Positions 1 to 7,584 of a stretch of 32,670 bases of DNA are shown piece after piece. The notes beneath the pieces are model-generated. The model did not search any database, was not told the DNA's origin, and saw only the letters and a program-made list of their open reading frames with translations. Source of the DNA: a bacterium. GTDB taxonomy: Bacteria > Electryoneota > RPQS01. The position numbers and the translations under genes were made by a program. The DNA is taken from assembly GCA_013360195.1 (NCBI GenBank), contig JABWCQ010000011.1:1-32670 (forward strand). The letters run 5' to 3'. Within the stretch, counting starts at the first letter, position 1, and the number at the start of each line of letters is the position of its first letter.

Positions 1-127
1 AACACTCGCCGCCGTCACACGACGCCGTCAACGGCGTCAGTGTATACAGAATCGCATTGAACTGCGCTTGGCTCACTGAAGCCACCGCCAGCATCGCCAG
101 TGCGACAAATAGCATTTTGATCTTCAT
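1..127 (-). CDS. Small exported protein, N-terminal part only
   Basis: Only the first 42 codons are in the window; the gene continues beyond base 1. The start begins MKIKMLF and is followed by a hydrophobic stretch and a signal-peptidase-like site (SVSQAQF), so the product is probably exported by Sec. The visible mature part contains two cysteines. The ATG at 125-127 is supported by an AAGGAG ribosome binding site at 135-140, seven bases upstream. It lies 60 bases downstream of the two-repeat secreted protein on the same strand, so the two may be co-transcribed. No family can be assigned from so short a piece. Confidence 0.7.
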   Translation of the reverse strand, partial: MKIKMLFVALAMLAVASVSQAQFNAILYTLTPLTASCDGGEC

Positions 128-187
128 TTACAGTCTCCTTGACAAAAGTATTTCAAACTAAATCTCAGTTCGTCTTACATCAACCGC

Positions 188-1063
188 TTACTTCGTCGCG
201 CCAGTGGTCTTCACTGAGCCTGACTTGACCGAAGACGTCTTCACATTCTCATTGCTCACCGGAGCTTTCGTGATGCCCGGAGTCGGAAGCAGGATGCCGG
301 AATTCATTGCGGCCGCTGCGCCAGTTGCATAGTCATAGGTCCAAGCGCCGTTCGGGTGCGGGCGGTTCTGGATAAAGTACGCTTGTCCCGGGACAATCTG
401 GGTCAACGTACCTGACCATGTCGTTCCTGCCGCGTTCACACGGGCAATCGCACCACCGATTTGAGCCGCGATCTGGTCGGACGAAAGTGCCGTACCACCC
501 GTAAAGCCCTGAGCAACCAACTGCGGACCAACCTGGGTTGCAACTACGATGTTACGCGAATCGCGCCATGACAACGGCGTCGAAGCGACTGACACGCCAC
601 CAGTGACCGAGAGCGTACCGTAGCCACCGGCGTTGTCAACATCACCAGCCAAAACCAACGTGCGATTCGCACCGGTCTTGTTCTGATAGAAGTACGCACG
701 GCCGGGAACCATGGATGCGCCAGTCTCGAGCGAGCCTGTCCACGTACCTGTCGTCGAACGATACGCAAATGCGCCACCGTCTTGACGGACGATACGGTCG
801 GCCGAAGTCACCGTTCCCTGAGCAGTCTGGGCACCGATGATCGACGACGGACGGGTCGACTCTACACCGTATTGCGGCACGTTGGAGACCACGTTCCAAA
901 ACTTGAACGGGAGACCAAACGGGAGAACCGCTTGAACGCCCGGAGTACCCGAACCAGTCGAATTCAGCTTCACGTAGCCGACATCGTTCGACGGATCGGA
1001 CTGCTGGGCGAAAGCAGTCGCCGCAAACAGCATACACACGATCACAAGCATGACTTTCTTCAT
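188..1063 (-). CDS. Secreted protein with two internal repeats, function unknown
   Basis: The product has 291 residues. A signal peptide (about residues 1-20, ending AFAQQ) indicates export. The body holds two related units, roughly residues 51-141 and 163-249. Each has an SADR/SSDQ segment with a GGA motif (about 87-101 and 194-208), a TWTG/TWSG motif, and then VPGRAYFYQNK or VPGQAYFIQNR. The tail (about 272-291) is rich in Val-Lys and Ser/Thr with no T9SS sorting domain, so it is probably periplasmic or surface-associated by another route. I do not recognise the family. The start is the Met at 1063 rather than an in-frame Met 36 bases upstream, because AAGGAGGA lies at 1068-1075. A promoter-like site at 1397-1425 would give it a leader of about 325 bases. 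Confidence 0.8.
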   Translation of the reverse strand: MKKVMLVIVCMLFAATAFAQQSDPSNDVGYVKLNSTGSGTPGVQAVLPFGLPFKFWNVVSNVPQYGVESTRPSSIIGAQTAQGTVTSADRIVRQDGGAFAYRSTTGTWTGSLETGASMVPGRAYFYQNKTGANRTLVLAGDVDNAGGYGTLSVTGGVSVASTPLSWRDSRNIVVATQVGPQLVAQGFTGGTALSSDQIAAQIGGAIARVNAAGTTWSGTLTQIVPGQAYFIQNRPHPNGAWTYDYATGAAAAMNSGILLPTPGITKAPVSNENVKTSSVKSGSVKTTGATK

Positions 1064-1067
1064 CTTT

Positions 1068-1075
1068 TCCTCCTT
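1068..1075 (-). promoter_or_regulatory. Strong ribosome binding site that sets the start of the two-repeat protein
   Basis: AAGGAGGA on the minus strand ends four bases before the ATG at 1061-1063. It chooses that codon over the upstream in-frame Met at 1097-1099 and puts the signal peptide at the N-terminus. Confidence 0.8.
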
Positions 1076-1281
1076 AACTTCGAGAACTGCGACATGCAAT
1101 TCCCATCTTATCGTTACACACTCATCAAGTCCCGAGGCTGTTAACCCCGAAACTCAAACAAAAACTTAAACTTGGCTCTTTTCGTCCAGCATAATCGCAG
1201 GGCTTACCCTACTTAATATACTTGCTGAACTATATGCCTCTTCCGCCATTCCCGGAAAATGGAGGCACAGCATTCAAATCC

Positions 1282-1323
1282 CCGAGTGGGTCAGCCCTTC
1301 AAAATCGGCTCCTATCCACTCGG
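1282..1323 (-). ncRNA. Hairpin in the presumed leader of the two-repeat protein gene
   Basis: CCGAGTGG (1282-1289) and CCACTCGG (1316-1323) are perfect inverted repeats. An inner AGCC/GGCT pair (1293-1296 with 1307-1310) extends the structure. No T-run follows on either strand, so it is not an ordinary terminator. It matches no RNA family known to me. It could be a leader structure or a repetitive palindrome. Confidence 0.35.
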
Positions 1324-1396
1324 ATAATTGCTTGTTTCTTAAGCCCCTTGCGAGACTCCAAAAACACTGTAATACGGCTTACGCCGCAGACAACTG

Positions 1397-1425
1397 ATAT
1401 TAGCTAAAACTCGACCGGATGTCAA
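1397..1425 (-). promoter_or_regulatory. Sigma70-like promoter for the two-repeat secreted protein
   Basis: On the minus strand TTGACA (1420-1425) is followed by a 17-base spacer and TAATAT (1397-1402). It sits 40 bases downstream of the ssb stop and faces the gene at 188-1063. Transcription would start near 1390. The -35 is perfect and the -10 matches the consensus at four of six positions. Confidence 0.45.
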
Positions 1426-1464
1426 GAGTTTTTCAACATCCCGCAAGAAAAGTCTAAAAAGTAG

Positions 1465-1878
1465 TCAGAACGGAAGGTCCTCATCCGGTCCTGAACCAAA
1501 ATGGGTCGGTTCCGGTTGCGAATGGCTTGATTCTCCAATACTTTCGCCACCTTCCTTGGGTGAAAGATTGCGAATTGTATTGGCCAGAATTTCAAATGAC
1601 GTGCGTTTCTGACCCTCCTTGTCCTCCCAGTTCCTCATCGAGATCCGGCCTTCAACATACGCCAGATTCCCCTTCTTGAAGGACTCACTCGCCCGCTCAG
1701 CAGCCTGTCCAAACACGACAATCGTGTGCCACGTCGTTTCTGACTGCCAATTCCCCTGCTGATCCTTGCGGTTCTCATTCGTTGCCAACGTGAACCGCGC
1801 CACCGCCATGCCGCTGGGAGTGTACCTCATCTCCGGGTCCTTGCCCAAGCGTCCAATCAATGTAACTCGATTGACCAA
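1465..1878 (-). CDS. ssb: Single-stranded DNA-binding protein
   Basis: The 137-residue product binds and protects single-stranded DNA during replication, repair and recombination and recruits partner proteins. The N-terminus MVNRVTLIGRLGKDPE and the following YTPSGMAVARFTLATNE segment are classic SSB OB-fold sequence (about residues 1-105). A short polar linker leads to the acidic tip DEDLPF, which docks SSB partner proteins. The length is slightly short for the family because the linker is short. The start codon is TTG (1876-1878), supported by AGGAG at 1885-1889. The gene follows the VanZ-like gene on the same strand after 66 bases. Assignment is secure. Confidence 0.96.
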   Translation of the reverse strand: MVNRVTLIGRLGKDPEMRYTPSGMAVARFTLATNENRKDQQGNWQSETTWHTIVVFGQAAERASESFKKGNLAYVEGRISMRNWEDKEGQKRTSFEILANTIRNLSPKEGGESIGESSHSQPEPTHFGSGPDEDLPF

Positions 1879-1884
1879 AATATA

Positions 1885-1889
1885 CTCCT
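1885..1889 (-). promoter_or_regulatory. Ribosome binding site for the TTG start of ssb
   Basis: AGGAG on the minus strand lies six bases before the TTG codon. It fixes the start at the residue where homologous SSB proteins begin. Confidence 0.7.
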
Positions 1890-1944
1890 ACTGTGTTTGC
1901 AATTTATTTGAATTCTCAAATCGCTCTTCTCTGAAATTCAGCGT

Positions 1945-2358
1945 TTACAAGCTCACCGTGCTTTCCACGCTGTTATGAGAGGCCGTCTGCCTGTCCCGCC
2001 TCCGCGAAATCAACAGCCAAAAGAGTCCTCCCACCACGATACCTGCGGCATCCGCCAGCAAATCCCCCGTCTCTGCACTCCTCGTCGACGTCTGCGTCTG
2101 CAAAACCTCAATCAGTCCTCCCATCCCCAAACACACTGCTGCCGCCGTCAGCAATGGCCGCGTCTGTCCGGGAGTATCCTCAAGCGCCCCCGCCCACACA
2201 ATACTGCCAATCAAGAATGCCAATGCGTGCAGCACCTTGTCCGAAACAGGCGCCGTTATCAGCTCCACATTTCGAATCGGTGTAATCGCCAGACTAAGTA
2301 CCACCGCCGACCAGACCACTGCCGAAGCTTCCCAGAAGCGGCGCGAAGAAGAGTTCAC
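1945..2358 (-). CDS. VanZ-like membrane protein
   Basis: A 137-residue integral membrane protein with about four hydrophobic segments. The pattern DKVLHALAF, then GLIEVLQ, then ETGDLLADAAGIVVG is the conserved core of the VanZ-like family. Members of this family are mostly uncharacterised; the founding VanZ gives low-level teicoplanin resistance by an unclear mechanism. The C-terminal tail is basic and polar (ISRRRDRQ) and likely cytoplasmic. The start is GTG at 2356-2358, only nine bases after the nnr stop, with no clear ribosome binding site, so translation probably depends on the upstream gene. Resistance should not be inferred from family membership. Confidence 0.8.
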   Translation of the reverse strand: MNSSSRRFWEASAVVWSAVVLSLAITPIRNVELITAPVSDKVLHALAFLIGSIVWAGALEDTPGQTRPLLTAAAVCLGMGGLIEVLQTQTSTRSAETGDLLADAAGIVVGGLFWLLISRRRDRQTASHNSVESTVSL

Positions 2359-2367
2359 AGTTGAAGC

Positions 2368-3909
2368 TTATTCGTTTTCTGTTTCCGTTGCCAGTTCATC
2401 AATCGCCGCCGGCAAATGTGCTATCACATCGCTCGGCAGCAGCGACACCTCGCCCAGCACGTCCGCCGCAATATCTGCCGCCAGCCCGTGCACATACGCG
2501 CCGCCCCACGCACACGCCCCTGCCGGAATTCCCTGTGCACACAATGCCCCAACTATTCCCGCCAGCACGTCTCCCGAGCCGCCCGTTGCCAACCCCGGAT
2601 TACCCGTCGTGTTCACATAGACCTTGCCATCTGTGGTCACTGTTGCAGACGAGGAACCTTTCACATGCACGACCACCTGATGCTGCCGTGCAAACTCCCG
2701 CGCCGCCGCGATTCGCTCATGCACAGTCGGCAAACTCGTGCCACACAGCCGCTCAAGCTCGCCCGGATGCGGAGTCAGGATGGCGTTTACCGGAAGCTTG
2801 TCCTGCAAATGATGAGCGGCAATCAAATTCAATCCGTCCGCGTCAATGACCAGCCGCTTGTTTGATGCTAAAATATCATTTAACAGATGCGCCGTTTCCG
2901 CGTCTTGTCCCAGACCCGGTCCTACGGCCACTGCATCCGCCCATTTCAGCAGCGGCTCCAGCTTCTCTCTTGCCGCATAAGAGATACACCCGCCTGCGGT
3001 TTCCGGCAGTCCGACCGTCATCAGTTCCGGCTGCCTCGTGACTTCGGAGCGAACACACTCCGGTGTCGCCACCATCACCAATCCGGCTCCACAGCGCAAG
3101 GCCGCTCCTGCTGCCAGTCGCGCCGCGCCGCTCATCCCCTTGGACCCCGCAATCAGCAGCAATTTGCCGTAGTTCCCCTTGTGAGAATTGGCAGGCCGCT
3201 CCGGAAACAGTGTTGCCGCGTCGTCATGCTCGGGAAGGAAATATGTGGCTTTGAGCGCGTCGTCCGCTGATATCGGAAGCGAGATGGGTACGATGTGCAC
3301 TTCGCCGGCATGCTTCCGGCCCGGCTCAAGATATAGTCCCGGTTTGCCGCATTGAAACGTGATAGTAAAGGTCGCATCGAGCGCGATTCCCAGCTCCGCT
3401 CCCGTATCCGCATTCACACCGCTCGGCAGGTCAAGGGCTAACACCGGAAGCTCGGTTTGATTCAACAGCTCAATCGCCTCAGCGAACAATCCCGTCACCT
3501 TGCGTTCCAAGCCCGTTCCGAACATCGCGTCCACGACAAGATCATACCCCTCAAACTCGAGATCTTCCCCCGTCTCCGGCTCAATCATCGGTATGTCCAG
3601 CTTCGCCGCCGCCTCAAAGTTTATCTTGGCATCACCGCTAAGCTTCACCGGGTCATCCATCAGCCAAATCTCAACATCGCACCCCCGCAAAAACAGCTGC
3701 CTCGCCAGTGCAAACCCGTCACCGCCGTTGTTTCCCGGCCCGCACAGAACTCCAATGGTCAGCAAGTCCACGTCCCCGAGTTCCTTTTCAATCAGGTCAA
3801 GTGCGGCAAGAGCGGCATTCTCCATGAGCACGATGCCCGGGATTCCCATTTCCGTGATGGCCCGGCGGTCGAAACCCCGCATTTGCTCAGAGGTAAAGAG
3901 TGGTAACAT
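2368..3909 (-). CDS. nnr: Bifunctional NAD(P)H-hydrate epimerase / ADP-dependent dehydratase
   Basis: The 513-residue enzyme repairs damaged NADH and NADPH. The N-terminal domain (about 1-210) interconverts R and S hydrates, and the C-terminal domain (about 225-505) dehydrates S-NAD(P)HX using ADP. The epimerase shows CGPGNNGGDGF near residues 56-66 and DLPSGVNADTG further on. The dehydratase shows GSKGMSGAARLAA, VGPGLGQ, IDADGLN, LTPHPGEL and the nucleotide-binding GGSGDVLAG at 443-451. Both domains look intact and the length is typical of the fused form. The start is ATG at 3909 with no Shine-Dalgarno sequence. The VanZ-like gene follows after nine bases. Bacteria of many phyla carry this fusion. 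Confidence 0.95.
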   Translation of the reverse strand: MLPLFTSEQMRGFDRRAITEMGIPGIVLMENAALAALDLIEKELGDVDLLTIGVLCGPGNNGGDGFALARQLFLRGCDVEIWLMDDPVKLSGDAKINFEAAAKLDIPMIEPETGEDLEFEGYDLVVDAMFGTGLERKVTGLFAEAIELLNQTELPVLALDLPSGVNADTGAELGIALDATFTITFQCGKPGLYLEPGRKHAGEVHIVPISLPISADDALKATYFLPEHDDAATLFPERPANSHKGNYGKLLLIAGSKGMSGAARLAAGAALRCGAGLVMVATPECVRSEVTRQPELMTVGLPETAGGCISYAAREKLEPLLKWADAVAVGPGLGQDAETAHLLNDILASNKRLVIDADGLNLIAAHHLQDKLPVNAILTPHPGELERLCGTSLPTVHERIAAAREFARQHQVVVHVKGSSSATVTTDGKVYVNTTGNPGLATGGSGDVLAGIVGALCAQGIPAGACAWGGAYVHGLAADIAADVLGEVSLLPSDVIAHLPAAIDELATETENE

Positions 3910-3941
3910 AGTTGGAGTCAGGTGCTAAACAGATGTTCCCC

Positions 3942-3970
3942 AATTTACACAATCTCTCCGGCATTCTCAA
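3942..3970 (-). promoter_or_regulatory. Possible promoter of nnr
   Basis: On the minus strand TTGAGA (3965-3970), a 17-base spacer and TAAATT (3942-3947) lie in the divergent gap before nnr. The predicted transcript would start near 3935, about 26 bases before the ATG. This is a match to consensus only. Confidence 0.4.
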
Positions 3971-4018
3971 TAGGTTTATTTCTTACTTTGCTCGTCCGGA
4001 ACAATCTTCTGTATCCCC

Positions 4019-4037
4019 CCGTTTTACTTATAAACGG
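4019..4037. promoter_or_regulatory. Dyad upstream of the DUF6448-type gene
   Basis: CCGTTT (4019-4024) and AAACGG (4032-4037) form a symmetric site with a seven-base centre, ending 33 bases before the ATG at 4071. It could be an operator or a leader hairpin. Six-base arms can arise by chance. Confidence 0.25.
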
Positions 4038-4070
4038 ATAAATAGGTCTTTTAATCATCTGGAGCTAGTC

Positions 4071-4697
4071 ATGCGCACTATTACTTCCCTATCCCTTCTC
4101 CTCTTTACAATCACTGCTCTTTGTCTGCTATTCGCTCAACCGGCATGGGCACATTGCGATTCCATGGACGGACCCGTCATCAGCGATGCAAAACGCGCCT
4201 TGGAGGCGGGCAACCCGGCACCCGCCCTGAAATGGGTGAGCGCTGAAAACGAATCGCAGGTTACTCACGTGTTCGAGCAAACACTCCGCGTGCGGGAACT
4301 TGGAGGAGAAGCTCGATCTCTTGCCGACCGTTACTTCTTTGAAACTCTCGTTCGAGTGCATCGCGCCGGTGAAGGCGAACCCTATACCGGACTGAAGGAG
4401 GCCGGGTCGGTTGATGAAGGTATTCTTGTTGCCGACCGTGCCCTTGAGACAAATACCGGAAAGGCGTTGGCCGGCGAGTTAAGCAAGCAAATTGAAGCGG
4501 AAACTATATCCCGCTTTGAACAAGCTTCCGCCGCCCGTCAAATTGCCGACAACTCTGTTGACAGCGGACGGGAGTTTGTCGAGGCCTACGTGAACTACAT
4601 TCATTTCGTTGAAGCTGTTCAAAACCTTGGCCGAAAGCATACTGCTCAAACCAAATCTGCCCAGTCTCATGACGGGCACTCCGCCCATCAGCATTAG
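4071..4697 (+). CDS. Exported DUF6448-type protein
   Basis: The product has 208 residues. It starts with a clear signal peptide (about 1-25, ending QPAWA). The mature protein begins HCDSMDGPVI, the hallmark I associate with the DUF6448 family, which has no established function. The rest is mainly predicted helix, rich in Glu, Ala and Arg. The C-terminus is His-rich (SHDGHSAHQH), which suggests metal binding but does not prove it. The start at 4071 is preferred over an upstream in-frame Met at 3912 because GGAG lies at 4061-4064 and the signal peptide starts here. It is monocistronic, diverging from nnr and closed by a perfect terminator. Confidence 0.8.
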   Translation: MRTITSLSLLLFTITALCLLFAQPAWAHCDSMDGPVISDAKRALEAGNPAPALKWVSAENESQVTHVFEQTLRVRELGGEARSLADRYFFETLVRVHRAGEGEPYTGLKEAGSVDEGILVADRALETNTGKALAGELSKQIEAETISRFEQASAARQIADNSVDSGREFVEAYVNYIHFVEAVQNLGRKHTAQTKSAQSHDGHSAHQH

Positions 4698-5033
4698 CTC
4701 TCACTGTCTTGCCTTTGCCTTGTCTTCGCTCCCCTCGCGTTTCGCGAGGGGAGTTTTTTTGAAGATGCCCCTCCTCCAAATCAGAATCTGACCAAAAAAG
4801 TATGAATCTATTTTCAATAGATAAAGAGTGTCGTCGTCAAACCTCAATTTCTGATTTTAAACTTCTTGCTTGACTTTGATTGCACTTTTGGTCAGGTTGA
4901 TACAAATAGTATTGCGGATCGAGAGTATTCAGCCCGTAATACTGTACTTATTTGTCGAATACATGTCATCACGGCGACAACCTCGGCCTCCGGGCGGCTG
5001 TATCCGCGTCACCTATTAGGAAGGAAAACAGCA
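4698..5033 (+). other. 336-base gap: terminator, then AT-rich leader region
   Basis: The first part holds the terminator at 4729-4760. The remainder (4761-5033) is AT-rich and upstream of the YCF48-type gene. It contains an AGTATT/AATACT dyad (4924-4943) but no promoter that I can assign with confidence. An in-frame extension of the downstream gene to 4866 runs through this region but lacks a signal peptide and is not used. Confidence 0.5.
4729..4760 (+). terminator. Rho-independent terminator after the DUF6448-type gene
   Basis: CTCCCCTCGCG (4729-4739) pairs perfectly with CGCGAGGGGAG (4743-4753) around a three-base loop and is followed by seven T (4754-4760). Confidence 0.95.
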
Positions 5034-6902
5034 ATGAACTTCTACTCATCTGTCAGACGTCTGATGTCTGCGGTTTGCATTTCGCTGTGTGCGCTGTTCA
5101 TTACCTCTAATCAGGTCACTGCCCAATCCTGGGTCGCTCAGTCTATTCCGACTCCGGGCGATGTATTGGGTGTGTTCTTTCTCGACGGAAACAACGGCTG
5201 GGCGGTCGGCGGATATTGGGACAATCAGGACATTGTGCACAGCACCATTCTCCATACGTCAAACGGCGGCAACACTTGGCACGAACAAGTTAGCAACGCA
5301 AATACATTCTTGTTTGGAATTACGTTCGCTGACTTGTACAACGGATGGGCCTGCGGATGGTCTGGTGTCATACTGCATACCACGGATGGCGGAAACACGT
5401 GGGTTCTTCAAGACCCGGGAACAGACCATTCCCTGCTCGATATCACATGTGTCAGTCCCACCGAAGCCTGGGCGGTCGGACAATTTGCGACCATTCTGCA
5501 CACGGTAGATGGCGGAATGACCTGGACTCAACAGGAGCACCCGCTGGATGGCACTACTATTGGACCGCGAAAAGTCGTGTTCCTCAATCCCAACCAAGGC
5601 TGGGCCTTCGGCGAATTCTATACGGTCTTTCAGACTGCCGATGGCGGACAGAACTGGACCTATCCCGGCATATTGACTCCAGGACAAATCTGGGGTGGAG
5701 ACTTTGCCGACGCGAATAACGGCTGGGCGGTCGGACATCCGAACTATGGCCATTGGTTGCAGCCGAGCTTGATTCTCCACACGACGGACGGCGGCCAAAC
5801 TTGGACACCCCAACCCAATCATAGCTCGCTCAGCGCTCTCATGGATGCGGCGGCGATTGATGCGAACAACGTCTGGGTTGTCGGCTACACTGGTATCTAT
5901 CGTACGAATGACGGCGGACAGTCTTGGATTAATCAGCCTGCTGGTACAAGAAGGTATTTTGCCATCTCGGCGGTGAGCGAACATAATGCTTGGGCAGTCG
6001 GAGAATACAGCACCGTCCGCTGTTTCAGTGCCAACAGTCCGATTCAGTTGGGTTCCGTCTCTGTTGTTTCGTCAGGCCCACCCGATTGGACGTACTGTTT
6101 GAATTGGATTAGCGGCTCGTTGTCAAGGTTGACCTTTACCAACGTGTGTCACGGAACCATTGGCTCTGTAACCGGAGATGCTGCCCAAGTTGGATGGCAG
6201 GTCACGAACTACGTGGATTCGGTTGTCTTTACCGCCGCAACTCCGCTCATCGTTGGCAGCTTGACGGGATTTCGGCTGTCTCATCCTTCCTGTTCAGATT
6301 TTGTAAATTGGAGCGTTGGGGACAGCTCCGGCATCGTGGATGGGCCGCTTCCTGTCAATCTTCTTTCCTTTACGGCACAAACTGGTGACGCTTTGGTCAA
6401 ACTGAACTGGAGCACGGGTTCAGAATACAATATCAGCCATTTCGAATTGCGGCGGGACGGTTGGTCTATTGCCAATGTGCAGGCGGCAAATAGTGTCGGA
6501 GGCGGCAGTTACTCATGGAGTGACCCGGTCGTTGTGAATGGCCAGACCTACCAATACTCTCTCAGTGCTGTCAATCTCGATGGCACACTTCAACTGCTTG
6601 GTACTTTAGAGGCCACTCCGCAGAGTGCGGCCATACCGGTTCGATTTTCACTCGCCCAGAATTATCCTAATCCATTCAATGCTTCGACCACGATTGAGTT
6701 CTCTCTGCCCGATGCGGCGGACATTTCGTTGAGGCTCTTTAATCTCGCCGGACAGGAAGTTGCTGTGCTTGCATCAGGCGTGCACTCCGCGGGTTCGCAT
6801 TCTGTAAATCTGAATGCCAAGGAATTGTCCACCGGTATTTATTTCTATCGTCTCGAATCCTTGAACAAGTCCACTCAACAGAAAATGGTTTTGCTCAAGT
6901 AG
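5034..6902 (+). CDS. YCF48/BNR-type beta-propeller protein with T9SS sorting tail
   Basis: The product has 622 residues and a signal peptide (about 1-29). Residues about 30-350 contain six repeats of a GWAVG-type motif followed by a DGGxTW-type motif, and a final WAVG unit. This is a likely seven-bladed propeller of the YCF48/sortilin-BNR kind. A beta-rich region follows. From about 439 an Ig/fibronectin-like segment begins (LPVNLLSFTA), typical of FCB surface proteins. The last 80 residues, from NYPNPFNA near 542 to MVLLK, are a type A T9SS C-terminal domain, so the protein is probably exported across the outer membrane and surface-anchored or released. The start is set by AGGAAGG at 5018-5024. 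The ligand is unknown. Confidence 0.88.
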   Translation: MNFYSSVRRLMSAVCISLCALFITSNQVTAQSWVAQSIPTPGDVLGVFFLDGNNGWAVGGYWDNQDIVHSTILHTSNGGNTWHEQVSNANTFLFGITFADLYNGWACGWSGVILHTTDGGNTWVLQDPGTDHSLLDITCVSPTEAWAVGQFATILHTVDGGMTWTQQEHPLDGTTIGPRKVVFLNPNQGWAFGEFYTVFQTADGGQNWTYPGILTPGQIWGGDFADANNGWAVGHPNYGHWLQPSLILHTTDGGQTWTPQPNHSSLSALMDAAAIDANNVWVVGYTGIYRTNDGGQSWINQPAGTRRYFAISAVSEHNAWAVGEYSTVRCFSANSPIQLGSVSVVSSGPPDWTYCLNWISGSLSRLTFTNVCHGTIGSVTGDAAQVGWQVTNYVDSVVFTAATPLIVGSLTGFRLSHPSCSDFVNWSVGDSSGIVDGPLPVNLLSFTAQTGDALVKLNWSTGSEYNISHFELRRDGWSIANVQAANSVGGGSYSWSDPVVVNGQTYQYSLSAVNLDGTLQLLGTLEATPQSAAIPVRFSLAQNYPNPFNASTTIEFSLPDAADISLRLFNLAGQEVAVLASGVHSAGSHSVNLNAKELSTGIYFYRLESLNKSTQQKMVLLK

Positions 6903-6926
6903 CTTCTTGTTTTGTTCACACAAATC

Positions 6927-6957
6927 AAGAGGTCGAGCAAAGCAAGCTCGACCTCTT
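6927..6957 (+). terminator. Terminator after the YCF48-type gene
   Basis: AAGAGGTCGAGC (6927-6938) pairs with GCTCGACCTCTT (6946-6957) around a seven-base loop, followed by a C/T-rich tract. Confidence 0.8.
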
Positions 6958-7076
6958 CTTTCTCCAAGGTGTTCTCTCTCAACGGCCCCCGCCCTACCCT
7001 TTCTATTTTCTCACATCTCGTTTTCCGATGATTCCTGATGCCTCTCTTTTTTGCCCACTATTTCCCTAATTTCAAT

Positions 7077-7101
7077 TTGAACAAATGTTTATTAAGTTCA
7101 A
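7077..7101. promoter_or_regulatory. Dyad 18 bases before a consensus promoter
   Basis: TTGAAC (7077-7082) and GTTCAA (7096-7101) are perfect inverted repeats 13 bases apart. The first arm also starts an overlapping GAACAAATGTTT, one base from the Gram-positive LexA pattern GAAC-N4-GTTC. It may be an operator for the promoter at 7119-7147. The region is very AT-rich, so chance is possible. Confidence 0.25.
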
Positions 7102-7118
7102 TAAAATGAAATTTTCTC

Positions 7119-7147
7119 TTGACATGTTGCATTTTCAGTATTATATT
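7119..7147 (+). promoter_or_regulatory. Near-consensus sigma70 promoter, antisense to the DCC/CPBP genes
   Basis: TTGACA (7119-7124), a 17-base spacer and TATATT (7142-7147). Transcription would start near 7154 and run rightward, antisense to the minus-strand genes ending at 7168. No plus-strand gene follows. Confidence 0.5.
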
Positions 7148-7167
7148 GTATGCACAATTTCGACCTA

Positions 7168-7584
7168 TTAATCGCGCAGGACCCTACGCATTAGCTCCGG
7201 TGGTAACTCGGGTATCAGCCCCTTAGGCTCGGCAAACAACCGGTGCCGCACTTTCGCAATCATCCGGTAAACTTCGTTCCATATCTTCATCGGCAGCATG
7301 TCACATGCTGCGACGACGCCCCGCCAAAAGCGGCCGCAGTAGCGCAGCAGATAAAACACTGCCGCCGCTTCCGACAGCAGTCGCTGTTCTGTTTCATGAT
7401 AAACCAAGATACTTCGAGGTGTCAGGCTGATTCCCCTGGACTGCGCAAATGTACGGTAGGTCTCGGACTGAATCGGAGCAAAGTAGAGACGCTCACCGCG
7501 ATCCCGCGTCAGCAAAAAAACAACGGCCCTGTGGCACAAACCACAACGGCCGTCATAAAACGCGGTTATTTGCTCAATGCTCAT
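7168..7584 (-). CDS. DCC-family thiol-disulfide oxidoreductase-like protein (DUF393)
   Basis: The 138-residue product begins with FYDGRCGLCHRAVVFL, the signature of the DCC (DUF393) family. Its CxxC pair (C14 and C17) resembles a thioredoxin-type redox centre. The following segments (YFAPIQSE, SILVYHE, LLRYCGRFWR) also fit the family. Substrates are generally unknown. No signal peptide is visible, so it probably acts in the cytoplasm or at the membrane face. Its ATG overlaps the stop of the CPBP-type gene in an ATGA arrangement (7581-7584) with no Shine-Dalgarno sequence, so translation is likely coupled. The shared operon suggests a link to the membrane protein, but no function is known for the pair. 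Confidence 0.88.
   Translation of the reverse strand: MSIEQITAFYDGRCGLCHRAVVFLLTRDRGERLYFAPIQSETYRTFAQSRGISLTPRSILVYHETEQRLLSEAAAVFYLLRYCGRFWRGVVAACDMLPMKIWNEVYRMIAKVRHRLFAEPKGLIPELPPELMRRVLRD

Larger units (their letters stand above)
1064..1464 (-). other. 401-base non-coding stretch, probable long leader
   Basis: No convincing gene is present. An open frame on the plus strand (1222-1407) has no ribosome binding site and no recognisable protein features. The stretch holds a promoter-like site (1397-1425), a 42-base hairpin (1282-1323), a small AGGG/CCCT hairpin (1199-1210) and the ribosome binding site of the downstream secreted protein. Its AT-rich minus-strand sequence from about 1390 to 1064 could be a long untranslated leader. 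Confidence 0.5.

Noticed and set aside
1265-1330. tRNA-like TTCAAATCC sequence
   Set aside because: No matching acceptor stem, anticodon arm or D arm could be found around it.
1222-1407. 61-codon open frame on the plus strand in the leader region
   Set aside because: No ribosome binding site, no recognised sequence features, and it covers a hairpin and a promoter-like site on the other strand.
4924-4943. AGTATT/AATACT dyad before the YCF48-type gene
   Set aside because: The arms are only six AT-rich bases in an AT-rich region, and no promoter could be placed beside it.
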